In this document: one piece after another, positions 1-12,100 of the stretch
How positions within the stretch are numbered: the first letter of the stretch is position 1
How the letters are laid out: each line of letters opens with the position of its first letter
Origin: Amia ocellicauda
Lineage: Eukaryota > Chordata > Actinopteri > Amiiformes > Amiidae
Reading direction: 5' to 3'
NCBI RefSeq assembly: GCF_036373705.1
Contig: NC_089858.1
Coordinates: forward strand, 36,531,137-36,595,136
DNA length: 64,000 nt
Notes under the pieces: model-generated
What the model was told of the DNA's origin: nothing
The model's input: only the letters and a program-made list of their open reading frames with translations
Databases searched by the model: none
Translations under genes and position numbers: made by a program

Positions 1-433
1 CGCAGTTTGTTGCGTATGGGGCTGCGTAGCCGCAGACCAGTCAGGGTGCCCATGCTGACCCCTGTCCACTGCCGAAAGCGCCTACAATGGGCACGTGAGC
101 ATCAGAACTGGACCACGGAGCAATGGAAGAAGGTGGCCTGGTCTGATGAATTACGAGTTCAAGATGTTGACTTGGCCTCCAAATTCCCCAGATCTCAATC
201 CAATCGAGCATCTGTGGGATGTGCTGGACAAACAAGTCCGATCCATGGAAGCCCCACCTCGCAACTTACAGGACTTATAGGATCTGCTGCTAACGTCTTG
301 GTGCCAGATACCACAGCACACCTTCAGAGGTCTAGTGGAGTCCATGCCTCGACGGGTCAGGGCTGTTTTGGTGGCAAAAGGGGGACCTACACAATATTAG
401 GCAGATGGTCATAATGTTATGGCTGATCGGTGT
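1..433 (+). mobile_element. Tc1-like element, second family, 3' part cut by window edge
   Basis: Matches 62492-63389 in opposite orientation. It encodes LLRMGLRSRRPVRVP...WSDE, then the same internal deletion joint and [15 protein letters not shown] in a shifted frame. It ends GCTGATCGGTGT near 433. Its left part lies outside the window. Confidence 0.85.
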
Positions 434-439
434 TTATAT

Positions 440-3400
440 ACACACACACACCCATATACATATATACATACACACATTTAAAACATATTTAAAAGTTATT
501 AAGGTGAATTACAAGCAACATTTTTTTTTTCCTTCTACTATAATTTACCCTTTGTAATACAATGCTAATTTATAATTCCTGTAACTTCAGGTGTAGTTTT
601 GAGCAATTCTCGTAAAATGTAAGATATGAATTGCAGAGTGGGAATGACAAATATTTTGTTTTGTTTAAATGTAATGACATCTCTGAAATAGCTTTTGTGC
701 TTCCATTGTCTAAATGTTCATAACCACGTATTCACTTTTTGTTCTATGTATGTATACTGCAATTAAGCTCCATGAATCAGAAGTGTGTAATCTGAAGGTG
801 TGGCAATGTTAATGTTTGAGAACGTCTGGGAAAACAAAATCTCTAAAATCGCTTTTTATTATTATACAGAAGAGATTACTTTGTGATTGACTACTGCTAA
901 ATGGTGTTTACTTCATATAAGAGGATGACCATGTATCTTGGGACATTGTTACTCTACAGGGAGACAGGGGGTTTAATATTATAAGTATTTAAGGCATTGA
1001 CAAGCATCTTACATTGAATCATCATATTGATCAACTGGTTTTGAAGATTGGATCAGGCTGTCTATATAGAAATAGTAATGCCTCTTTCAAGTAGAAATGG
1101 TAAAGTACAGCAATACTGCTAGCCTGCAAACATGCAATGGAGAACTTCCTTTTGCATATCGGCTTTCAAAGACTTCCCAACACTCTAAAGAGAGAATTTG
1201 ATGTCCCTCCTTATCTGGTTTTAAACACATAATTTGGCCAAATGACCATTGCTTTGTAAATAGTACCAGTTAATTGATTTAATGTTTAATTTATTTCTTG
1301 AATTTTGTTTTAGTATTTTATTTTTAAATGTTGTACCACAAATTCATTAATATGTTGTCTGTTTGGCTGTGTTACAGGACCCCCTTGTAAATGAGGTCCT
1401 AGTCTCAATGGGTACATTTCCTGAAGAAATAATTAAATAAATAATAATCATTATAAATAAATAAGTAAGTAAATAAATAAATACATACATACATATTAGA
1501 GAGAGAGAGAATAATAATTCAGGTAAAGATTAAGCATCTTTGAATAGTGCCTCTAAAGTGGATACTAAATATGTTTTCTTCTTCTTGCCAATTCATTTTT
1601 TCTTCACTTTCTCTGTACAATAAGCCACCGTTAATCAGTTCAGCCACAATAATAAATCTATCATGGGCGAGAAGCAGACCGTGAACATCTATCCTCTGAA
1701 ATATGCACTGTTATGTGGTCGACTTAGACCACAGTGGAAATGGCACAACTACCGTACAGCACTGCATGCAGCTCTCAATAACGCCACTGCAGGCACCTTG
1801 TAACCCACCCGGGGCACTCATGGAGCAGGCCAGAGGAGAGGCTGGTGGATTTGGAGCCCACCCAACCCCACCGATTTGCATGCCACTTTATGGGTAACCC
1901 CTGTGACACAGCAGAGTTGTCTCAACTATAGAGGCCTAGGCTCCCAGCATTCAAAAGCCCTATTATGTAGAAGGTATGTGTTTTGTGGGGACCACCTACC
2001 ACCTGATAATGTCCCCGTACTTCCCTGGCCGGACCAACAACTCCTCCATCCCCTGCCCCGCTGAACAAAACATTGTGATAAAAATCAAAGAATCATGACT
2101 ACTGACAGATTTCTTAAATGTGATATCAGTCTGGGTGTACATTCAATCAGATCTTTTCAGCAGTTTGGTCAGGATATTCAATCTTAGATTCCGTGTGCTA
2201 AAGATCAGGAAACAAAAGCAAGATAATAAAGGATAAGGTGCATTACATCACTTTGTAAACAGAGCATTAACTTAAATTGAAGAGGGACCAGGGCCACGGC
2301 TCGGCAGCATCACGCACACTACATAACAGTCATTGTGCTAATTACGGACATTGTTCCTTATGAATTAAAGAAGCTTTATCAAGGGGAAAGCTAGACTTGG
2401 ACTTAGACTTGGCCATGTAATGGGCCTCAACAGAACCATGTTCTCCCGGAACCATTCTGTAACCCTTCTAGTTTTGTGCGTCCATTGTACCTTTAGCCTG
2501 GTGTGCGTTCCTCTGTGGCACAGCTCTGCATACCTCACACTCTGGAACATATAGACTATAGTTCAGAACTGGTGCGATGCTGTAACAGTCCACTTGGTGG
2601 TACATTCGAGGGGACATGCTGGCACATTCACCAAGAACAGGGAACAGGTTACAATTAAAGGAATGTGAGAATTAACACATTTCAAATCAGAGCCATAGTA
2701 GGAGTAACAAGGTGGAGAGCACATCAGTGAAAGTTAAAGAAGTGCATTTATGTCCCGAGAGACATTATTCTCCAGGATAAAACTACTGCGGAGATCATAA
2801 CAGCAGATAAAAAGCACATCAATATTTCATTAAAACACAAAGCCAGAAAGCAGTGCCTGTATGAACACAGGGGAGTGTCTGTGTAGCGGTGGATCCCTAC
2901 AGTATAACATGGAATTGAATGAACAACGGCCCCAAACAGCCTTCACCGGGGCCACCTCCAGGGGCCAATGAAGGGAAACAAGCACACAAACAGAAATTAG
3001 TAGGATGAGGAAGCAGGCTGCATTCAACTGAGCAACACTAATAAAGATAATTCTATTATTTACTTCCTCCTATTGAACATACCTCTTTAAGAATTAAACA
3101 TCAATCACCAGTGCACCCCCCCCCCCCCCAAGACACACACACGCACACGTACACAGATAACACAATATGAACAAGGAACTAGGAACACCTGATAATCAAA
3201 TAACAAGTGAAATATATGATTTTCTTTGCTTGTTTGTTTCTACTACTAATGACCAAAAGTGAAAGTTACCAACTTTGAAAACTCTAGACTGTCAGGCTTA
3301 TTCTAACTGGGTTTGTTTTACTAACCAAGTGTTTCAACAAATCACAAATAATGTCAAACATGTTATTCTGGGAGGATAGGTTATGCACTTTATACCATTG

Positions 3401-3496
3401 CAATTATGATTATAATTGTTATAACTAAGAAAATTTAGATTTGAATTAATGGAAAATAAATATCCATTGGAAACTGGCCCCTTTCCTTCTTCTGCT
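440..3496. other. No gene recognised
   Basis: AT-rich sequence with a CA/TA run at 440-478, a LINE-like tail (1376-1500), and poly-C and CA runs near 3117-3149. Short open frames here lack family features. Confidence 0.6.
1376..1500 (+). mobile_element. LINE-like 3' tail
   Basis: GACCCCCTTGTAAATGAGGT...CTCAATGGGTA followed by an AAAT/ATAC-rich run looks like the 3' end of a common fish LINE. Coding sequence is absent. Confidence 0.4.
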
Positions 3497-3737
3497 GTAG
3501 AAATTGCCAATATTTGCTTAATTGGGACATGTTTATTAATACTGTTATTAAAACGGTCTCTACCTTGTTTTGCTTTTTTATTTAAAGCATTGCAGATATT
3601 CCAGGCGCTTGGGAAAGGCAGAGCAGCCCTGAAAGATGAGGAGGTTTGCACGTCACAGATTTGTGCTGCAGTATGGGACCTGACCACTTGAGGGCACTGT
3701 TACGTATAATCAACTGAGAGATTATGCTGCAGAGCAA
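3497..3737. repeat. Dispersed repeat, about 230 bp, near-identical copy at 58985
   Basis: From GCCAATATTTGCTTAATTGG to CACTTGAGGGCACTGTTACG it is almost identical to 58985-59227. A diverged version of the right half is at 14090-14165. The element type is not recognised. Confidence 0.6.
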
Positions 3738-4369
3738 AGACATACATTCTTTTACGTTTTTAATTTGAATAGGGGGTTTCTTGTTTTTGGGGGTTACCAG
3801 ATGCTATTTTCATAATTCGGGTTTAACTAACACATTCCATGAATCTTAGAAAGCAAACATATCGGTGATTCAAGTAAATATTAAAAAAATTGCCACATTT
3901 AGTATGTGTGTGTCAGAATTTGTAGACTATGTAAAATAGTGTCTATAAATCGAATAGGGTTCAGGTATTATGGGACATCGGGTATCAAAAGTTATGAATT
4001 TGATGTTCAGGTTAATATTATCCAGTCATTTTTATGTTGTCCCGTATTAACAAACATGCATAGGTAACATGGGACTGCATGGTTTCAGGTAATATGGGAC
4101 ACTTTTGAAGGCATTTGCAATGAAAGGGATTAAGTTTCTAATAGGGGTCCCCTATTCTAATTCCACAGTGAGGCAGGGCTCTAGTTCTTGTACAGTACAG
4201 TAAGATTGTATTTACTTTTGAAGTCAGGGGTCAAAAGCATCCAAATGAAATGGGCTTGCTTTACTGCATTGTCCATCATTAGCTGATATAGTTGTGATTA
4301 GTTTTATCATTACTTTTAAATACTGATTGTCCAAATTATTCACCTAGCCTGCATATTCCAGGACAGCAT

Positions 4370-4900
4370 GGTACCAAAGAGCCAGACAGGAAGGAAGGAA
4401 CAAAATCTCAGAAAGCAGAAAAGAATGCAGTGAGATAGCAGGCAAGAGAGAAGTGCAATCAATTGAGTGAGAGACACATGAAGGGAGTAATAACAGAGTA
4501 CAGGGAGCAAGATGAGGCAGGTATTGTCCCAAAGTTGAGACTTCTGGCAAGGGTCTGAAATGTCCCAAAGTCCACCTTGCTATGTCATTTCAATGGTCAG
4601 ATAAAGGGACACAGACACACAGCAGGCAGGAAGCCTATCATTAACAGGAGTGATGAGGCAGAGCTTGTTGCTACAATCAAATCTCTCACACGGAGGGACT
4701 TTCCACTGCAAAAGGTAGAAATCCAAAAGCTGGCTTTTCAATTTGCTGAATTAAAAGGCTTCTCTATCCACAAGAAAAAAGCTGTCAATTACTGGTTTGA
4801 GGGCTTTTTGAAAAGGAATACAGGGAGAGTGTGCATTTGGGGGACCTGCCATACACCTGCCGATATGGTGTATGTCAGACAATGGATGGATACATTCTGA
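4370..4900 (+). pseudogene. Pogo/Tigger-like transposase N-terminal fragment (CENP-B-type HTH)
   Basis: At 4577-4900 the frame reads INRSDEAELVATIKSLTRRD, then FPLQKVEIQKLAFQFAE and NYWFEGFLKRN, the second helix-turn-helix typical of pogo-like transposases. The sequence just upstream looks like a degraded first HTH in other frames. No DDE catalytic domain follows. Confidence 0.6.
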
Positions 4901-5862
4901 CTTGTTTCTGGAGTGGGGAAAGCAGTTTGTGGCATACCTGCCATCAGATGACCAGATATGTATAAGGAGTAGGATAATGATCTGTACTGGCACCAAGAGA
5001 GCACAAAAATGCAAAAAGTCCCTTTCTTGACAAATATCTCAGGACCCCCCCCCCCCACACACACACACACCATTTAAAAATGTCATTAGCCTATTCATTA
5101 AGATTTTCTGAATGAAATAAAATGCAAATGAACGTGAACATGCATAAATAAACGGTAATTACGATTTTGTGTAAAATCCTCCATGAAAATAGGTCAGTAA
5201 GACATACCTAAACAAATATTTTCAGGTATAACAATAATAATGATTTCCAAAATAAATAAAGAAACCTGTTTAACTCGACAACATTGGGCTAAGATACAAT
5301 TAATATATATTTATCCGTGTGGTTTCAGGGATGGATGCTCTGCACATGGCATTGTAGTCGTTGAGTCTGGAGGTGTATGACGTGAACAGAGTTTAGCAAA
5401 TAATGAAGCAGGTGCTGCTTGAAGTATATTACTTCATTTCAGTAATGCGTACAGGTCGAGTCTTGTTCAATTATTAAATTCAAAACATATACATGAAAAT
5501 GTACTATTATACATAGGCTTAAATACTATAAAATAACAAGTGAACACAAAGTAAACACATACTCAAAGAAACACACAAAATGAATCACTGAAAAATATTT
5601 TGGACTGATGCCCTTTATTCAAGGCAATTTACACTGTACAGCTTGTGTACTGGTTTTTCCTCATGTAGAAGTGATTGCTTTTCTGTGACACTGAGGTTCA
5701 CTATATTATAAATGAAACCACAATGCATTTGAACTTGTTTTTTATTTGGTTTATTTGAAAACGATTTACCTTACATAGCATACATTACAACTTCAATGCA
5801 GAGATTTTTATACAAAAAAAGTAAATTTTAAGATTACATATATATATATATATATATATATA

Positions 5863-7084
5863 CACTCACCTAAAGGATTATTAGGAACACCTGTTCAATT
5901 TCTCATTAATGCAATTATCTAACCAACCAATCACATGGCAGTTGCTTCAATGCATTTAGGGGTGTGGTCCTGGTCAAGACAATCTCCTGAACTCCAAACT
6001 GAATGTCTGAATGGGAAAGAAAGGTGATTTAAGCAATTTTGAGCGTGGCATGGTTGTTGGTGCCAGACGGGCCAGTCTGAGTATTTCACAATCTGCTCAG
6101 TTACTGGGATTTTCACGCACAACCATTTCTAGGGTTTACAAAGAATGGTGTGAAAAGGGAAAAACATCCAGTATGCGGCAGTCCTGTGGGCGAAAATGCC
6201 TTGTTGATGCTAGAGGTCAGAGGAGAATGGGCCGACTGTTTCAAGCTGATAGAAGAGCAACTTTGACTGAAATAACCACTCGTTACAACCGAGGTATGCA
6301 GCGAAAGCATTTGTGAAGCCACAACACGTACAACCTTGAGGCGGATGGGCTACAACAGCAGAAGACCCCACCGGGTACCACTCATCTCCACTACAAATAG
6401 GAAAAAGAGGCTACAATTTGCACAAGCTCACCAAAATTGGACAGTTGAAGACTGGAAAAATGTTGCCTGGTCTGATGAGTCTCGATTTCTGTTGAGACAT
6501 TCAGATGGTAGAGTCAGAATTTGGCGTAAACAGAATGAGAACATGGATCCATCATGCCTTGTTACCACTGTGCAGGCTGGTGGTGGTGGTGTAATGGTGT
6601 GGGGGATGTTTTCTTGGCACACTTTAGGCCCCTTAGTGCCAATTGGGCATCGTTTAAATGCCACGGCCTACCTGAGCATTGTTTCTGACCATGTCCATCC
6701 CTTTATGACCACCATGTACCCATCCTCTGATGGCTACTTCCAGCAGGATAATGCACCATGTCACAAAGGTCCAATCATTTCAAATTGGTTTCTTGAACAT
6801 GACAATGAGTTCACTGTACTAAACTGGCCCCCACAGTCACCAGATCTCAACCCAATAGATCATCTTTGGGATGTGGTGGAAAGGGAGCTTCGTGCCCTGG
6901 ATGTGCATCCCACAAATCTCCATCAACTGCAAGATGCTATCCTATCAATATGGGCCAACATTTCTAAAGAATGCTTTCAGCACCTTGTTGAATCAATGCC
7001 ACGTAGAATTAAGGCAGTTCTGAAGGTGAAAGGGGGTCAAACACAGTATTAGTATGGTGTTCCTAATAATCCTTTAGGTGAGTG
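5863..7084 (+). mobile_element. Tc1/mariner-like element (DD36E type), copy in unit B
   Basis: Same family as 34026-35246, with perfect ends and TA at 5861-5862 and 7085-7086, inserted beside an AT microsatellite. It lies where unit A has about 2.2 kb carrying the C1q gene. The transposase is frameshifted. Confidence 0.93.
6011..7052 (+). pseudogene. Tc1-like transposase with one-base frameshift
   Basis: Compared with the intact copy, an extra G at about 6304 (GCAGCGAAAGC instead of GCAGCAAAGC) shifts the frame and ends the first part at 6316. The remaining frame (6336-7052) holds the whole catalytic domain, except that the last triad Glu reads Asp (NPIDHLWD), a second likely inactivating change. 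Confidence 0.9.
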
Positions 7085-7189
7085 TATATATAGGCCACTT
7101 AATACACCCGGTCAAAAAATGGTAAAACTGCAGCAGCATGTTCCATCCAGAGACCTTTCTGCAGGCTGAGAGTTTGAGAGTGACTACAG

Positions 7190-7406
7190 TCACAGCCTGG
7201 ACTCACTTGCTTCCTTCCAGGGGTTCAGGTCGAAGGTGGGGATGCTGGAGCATCTGTTGTAACTCTGGCCGCGGGGGCTGTACAGGAAGGGGTCGCTGGG
7301 GACGTCTGTGATCCCCGTGTTATCGCAGATGATCCTGGCTAACTGGACTCTGCGGAGGGCGGCCTGCTGATTGCTGGTAAACACTTCCCTCCTCTCCCAC
7401 CAGAAC
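7190..7406 (-). pseudogene. Duplicate peroxidase exon 12 (copy B)
   Basis: Open and nearly identical to 17507-17723, with three conservative residue differences visible (Arg for Lys, Gln for Arg, Asn for Thr) and the same stop. The acceptor is intact. It is called pseudogenic because exon 11B has a stop and exons 1-10 are absent. It could still be transcribed as an alternative 3' end of the main gene. Confidence 0.82.
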
Positions 7407-8087
7407 CTGCAACCAAACAGAGCTTCATTCATATTGTCCAATGTCATTCAAACTTACAGTCCTGAGAAAAAAAATGTACGTATTGGGAATTGTTAAGAGC
7501 ATCTGAGGCCTTATGTTCTGAGGAAGACATTTCCAGCCATATAGAGATTTGAAAATGTTAGAAACCAAAATCCAGATTTGGGTCCCAATCATGCTGTTTG
7601 AGGCTTAGTTTACTGGACCAAAATAGTTTCCGATAGCACACATTTGGTCTGGTGTTCAAGATATCCAAGACAGACTGTTAAGGTCGACACCAACAAAAAG
7701 GAGATACTTCCAGTTCGTTGTAGTGCACAGCAACGATGAACTGCTTTTATTTTATTTCATTTCTTGCTTTGATTCAGACGTTTTTTGTTTTTCACACCAT
7801 TTCAGAGAATAAGACTAAAAACCAAGGTGTGCTACTGGAGACCCATTACATTCTCCTGGTTTTGTTCTACAAAGGATCTGGTGCAAAGAAAGCACTTGTG
7901 TGTAAGTCTGTGTGAGTCTTACTGCCACTGTGACTGTGACTCCCTGCTGCAGGCGCTGTCACACTACCCCACCTACCTCCACCACAGAAACGCACTCAGT
8001 GTGCAATTTCCTCATTCTTCTGTCACAGCACGGGGAAGTGCCACTACATGACAAGGCACGTGCCTTTCCATTGAGATTGGTACTTAC

Positions 8088-8325
8088 CTGTCGCCGTTCC
8101 GGATTTTCTGGAACTGCGTGGCGATGATGCAGGCGAAGAGCTCCCCGACTCACCTTCCCCTCACAAAAGGCTCAGCCACTCCCCCCAGCCAGACGTCGAT
8201 GTTGTCAGGGGTCCCGTACAACTGTATCAGTCGCCGTGCCAGATCGGGGTTCCGGAGCACAGAGCCCAGCTGCTGTACGTTCTTGGGCTGAGACAGGCCG
8301 CAGAATCCACGCCAGGCATTGTACC
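8088..8325 (-). pseudogene. Duplicate peroxidase exon 11 (copy B) with stop codon
   Basis: Same 238-nt length, phases and splice sites (CAG acceptor, GTAAGT donor) as 20058-20295, with only a few differences. In the RGGRVGE block the Arg codon CGA has become TGA at 8152-8150. No exon homologous to exons 1-10 lies upstream, so this is a leftover of a second peroxidase gene. Confidence 0.88.
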
Positions 8326-8735
8326 CTGGTCAGACACACAGGGGAGATGGACAGGAAGACAAAAGTAGAAGTGAGAGCAGCGTTAGGGTCTCTATCTTAT
8401 ACCCCTGTGGCCCAGTTACAAGAAACACCTCAAACTCAGTCAAGCCAATACACTACATACAAAACTCGTGTATTTAGTACTTAAGTTATTCAGTACTCAG
8501 GGAATTCAGTGTTTTAGGAAACTGGCCACAGATCTAAGAAGTGCAAAATAATTCTTCCTAATTTAACTAATTTAATTTAACACTTGGACGCCATTTTGAA
8601 AATCATCCCACTCTAGAACATTTGTAGCAAGATGCCACCTAGTGTTCTCATTTGGAGACTCTCTATCAATTCCTATCAGTTACTGGCTATCTATCGCTTT
8701 CTGACTTCACAAGAGCAGGGCACATGGTGATACAG

Positions 8736-8938
8736 TCCCCATCATTGTCTTTTTTTAAAACATTTCTTCAAATCCACCTTTTTTCTTTGGCCTTTGACAA
8801 TTGACATTGATATTTTGTTTATTTATTATGTTTATTTTGGTCTATTTTATGTGTATTTATATTTCTGTACAGCACTTTGGTCTACTTTGGTTGTTTTAAA
8901 GTGCTTTATAAATAAAGTTTGATTGATTGATTGATTGA
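8736..8938 (+). mobile_element. L2/Maui-like LINE 3' tail at the unit B deletion junction
   Basis: Contains GTACAGCACTTTGGTCTACT and AAAGTGCTTTATAAATAAAG, then a GATT microsatellite, a usual L2 3' end in fish. It sits exactly where homology to peroxidase intron 10 ends (8735) and homology to the 5' flank begins (8938). Confidence 0.6.
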
Positions 8939-9519
8939 ATACTGTCCACCCACCTTACCTCTTGACACCAAAGTAAAGCTTCTGTCTATACAACTCTCTT
9001 TATAATGTCTGCCCCTGCATACTGCCAATATCAATGCCTGTCCCAGAGTTTGCACTGGACTGTATTTAAAAAAAAAAATTACATTTCTAATCTCTCAAAA
9101 GAACAAAAAACAACAAAAAAAACCCTCTCCCTAAGACTTTTCAGATTTGTTGAAGGTGTAGTCATCTTCCACCCACAAACCATGAATTTTAGATTTAATT
9201 CTGATTAAGCCGACAGTCATTTAGTCATTTACAGATAATGTGGAACAGAGATCAATATTATGCCACTCTCTGACACCAGAGTAACCAGAACCAAATGAGC
9301 AATTGAACAAAATCTAACACACGCTGGCAGGGCTGTTTTAGTTTAGGGCTATCAAGATTTTCTGATGTCCTTGAGCCATGAAAATCTGCCCGCTACAATA
9401 ATATATATAGTGACAACCACCACTGTCTACTTACATGGTAAAGATGCAAAGACACAATATTAGTCTGCATACTACCACAGAGAGTAGACAGTGTTACTGA
9501 AACTTCAAAACAGCACATA

Positions 9520-10089
9520 CACTACATAGCCAAAAGTATTTGAACACCCCTTCTAATTAGTGGATTTGGCTATTTCAACCCCACCCATTACTGACAGGTG
9601 TATAAAATAAAGCACACAGCCATGCAATCTCCATATACAAACATTGGCAATAGAATGGGCCATACTGAAAAGCTCAGTGCCTTTCGTAGCACCATCATAG
9701 GATGCTACCTTTCCAACAAGTAAATTCGTCAAATTTCTACCCCGTGCACAAAGCAGGTCCATATAGAAATGGTTTGTCGAGATCAGTGTGGAAGAACTTG
9801 ACTGGCCTGCACAGAGCCCTGACCTCAACCCCATTGAATACCTTATGAACTGGAACGCCGACTGTGAGCCAGACCTGATCACCCAACATCAGTGCATAAC
9901 CTCACTAATTCTCTTGTGTCTGAATGGAAGCAAATCCCAGCAGCAATGTTCCAACATCTAGTGGAAAGCCTTCCCAGAAGAGTGGAGGCTGTTATAGCAG
10001 CAAAGGGGGACCAGCTCCATATTAATGCCCATGATTTTGGAATGAGATGTTCAACAAGCAGGTGTCCACATACTTTTCACCATGTAGTG
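9520..10089 (+). mobile_element. Tc1-like deletion derivative, fourth family, 570 bp
   Basis: Inverted ends CACTACATAGCCAAAAGTAT and ...CACCATGTAGTG with TA on both sides. The inside keeps only the C-terminal transposase region ([15 protein letters not shown], then FQHLVESLPRRVEAVIAAKG). It inserted into unit B. Confidence 0.85.
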
Positions 10090-11194
10090 TAAATCCAGGT
10101 AAAGCCAGAGAGAGTAGTACTGTGTGTGTGTGTGTGTGTGTGTGTATCAAGCAGCCAGAGAGAGCAGCACTGCAGTGCACTGTTGTTACTGCGGATTAGT
10201 CTAAATGTGACTCATCATTGTAGTCAGAATTGATTTTTCTGGTCATTGCTGATGCAGACTCATCAATACGACCAGCCCGGCATTATTTTGTAAGCATGGG
10301 GGCAATTTCATGTGTGTGTTTATAATCTTGATCCTGTTAATTTGATTATTTATTTATAGGGCTGTCAAACAATTAATTGTTTTAATCACGATTAATATCA
10401 CATTTTCACTGATTAATCACATATATATTCACATTATTTACATTATATATGAGTTTAATTCTAGCAGAATGGGTGTAAAATAATCCCAAATTGTAAAGAG
10501 ATAAAATAAAACTCAAAAGAGGTTGCCATAGTGTCAAGAGTTTTCTGCTTCTTCATTATAAATGTACTAAAAAAAGGTACCCTGTAAATGCAGTTAAATC
10601 ATAAGATGACTTCAACTAAACTGAACAAGTTCAAAGAAGATCTGCTCTATGTCTTATAGACTTTTAAAGGCATGAACTCAATTTCGTCTCACTGAGCCAG
10701 TTACAAATATTTGCAGAAGATAATGCTGGTTTTCTGTGATTATTAATGAATGCTCACATTTGATGTGCTTCTATAATATTGAAATTCACCTTCACAGAGA
10801 TTACATTTCATTTTGTTTTTGTCCATTGAACAACCCAAAAGTGTTTTTAAACAGAAACAGACATTCATTAATCCACCTTTCTTCTTTATCATGATACAAA
10901 TGAACATCACAACACAATGTAATTCTGGGAGTCATGATGCCCCTCAACACAAATTCACCACAGCACATTACCAATGCTAAGAGAGGCTCTCACATTAATT
11001 TGTGTCTTACAGGAACTCTGCTAAACCCCAGACACCTTATGATGTGCTTGTCTTAATATGTGCTTGTTCTCTCATCTGTTTACCCCCTTAAAGACATACA
11101 GGCATTGGTGATTAAACAAGCACATATGAAAGAATGGATGTGATTGTGCTGCTGTTCTTGGAACAGTATAACCTGGACCCAACCCTGATTCTAA
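10090..11194. other. Unit B 5' flank, no gene recognised
   Basis: Holds a TG run (10118-10145), a GGGCTGTCAAACAATTAATT / TTAATCACGATTAAT stretch at 10358-10425 that looks like a dispersed fish repeat, and short blocks matching the peroxidase 5' flank (10900-10970, 11085-11130). Confidence 0.55.
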
Positions 11195-11725
11195 CCTGTC
11201 ACAGCTGGTGATGAAGCTCAGGGTCCTTTGATTTGAATTGCTGCTCAAACACTTCCTGGTTAATTATTTTATGAGTTTATGTATCTAGATTGTTTGCACT
11301 ACACTATGTGCTTTGCTTTATTGTGGTTTTACATTGTCACATGTTTTGTTGTCATAAGCTCTTGGACACTTTGCCTTCTTCCCTGAGCTGCAGTGCTGAT
11401 ATGACACACCTGCGCAGATTCAGGCGTCACCACAGACTCCCACAGCTTTCCACACACCTGTGACTGGGGGCAGGCAGGAGAAGCACAGCGTGAACCAGAG
11501 AGAGCGATCTGCAGTGGCAGCAGCAAGTGACTCTGGAAAGTTGGTGGTCCAGCTCTCCATGCAAGGACAGAGAGAGTCCCAGAACTACTGCACTGCCTGA
11601 CTTTGCATTTTATAGGGGGATCGTAAAGACCAGGGATTCCCAAACTGGTCCTGGCACACCCCCTGTCCTGCTGGTTTTCGTTTAGCAAAGCTCTTAATTA
11701 CATAATGGCATTGTTGCAAGTAAGT

Positions 11726-12100
11726 GCTCAGTTGGAACAAAAAGCAGCAGGGTAGGGGGTACTCCAGGACCCGGTGGTCTACATTATTTGACATAACTGT
11801 TTTTTCTTTGTCAGTTTCTAGGATAGAAATTAGTGAACTTTTACACACCCTTACTGTAATGAAGGCAATTTTAAAAATAGTAACAGTTTTAGGAGCTTCA
11901 TTTTCTTCCTCCTTTGCTGATATCAGAGTATGTGTCAGCTGACATCGTGCCACAGTGTCATGATGTTACATTTATTATGAATTATAAATACAAATAGTTT
12001 ATGAAATGTATGGAAATGTAGTAGATGGTAGTGAGGCTTCCCAACCTCATACCAGTTTGTGGGGTGGCGCAGTCAGTGAGTAGTGGGCTTGTGGCACCAA
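11726..12100. repeat. Local duplication, left copy
   Basis: From CTCAGTTGGAACAAAAAGCA to GGGGTGGCGCAGTCAGTGAG it matches 13265-13712 with small indels. Nearby 11583-11680 also matches 12805-12893. Confidence 0.65.

Larger units (their letters stand above)
3640..11625. repeat. Tandem duplication unit B (decayed peroxidase unit)
   Basis: Segments collinear with unit A: 3640-3900 with 14090-14330, 5590-5850 with 15000-15215, 7090-7560 with 17420-17859, 7561-8735 with 19899-20725, 8938-9325 with 32265-32670, 10900-10970 with 33680-33745, and 11195-11625 with 40965-41440. Limits are judged by eye. Unit B lacks exons 1-10 and the C1q gene, and has gained a Tc1 element, a pogo-like fragment and a 570-bp Tc1 derivative. 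Confidence 0.8.

Noticed and set aside
3334-3687. 117-codon minus-strand frame MVRSHTAAQICDVQTSS... with a partial copy at 58956
   Set aside because: It is repeated only because the 230-bp dispersed repeat is repeated; the frame is not conserved outside it and has no domain.
6428-6664. Opposite-strand open frame inside the Tc1 element (also at 25975, 34446 and 61725)
   Set aside because: It recurs in all four copies only because it is antisense to the conserved transposase; it has no motifs of its own.
7190-8325. A second functional peroxidase gene on the minus strand
   Set aside because: Only exons 11 and 12 are present, exon 11 has a stop, and the sequence upstream is LINE tail and 5' flank, not exons 1-10.
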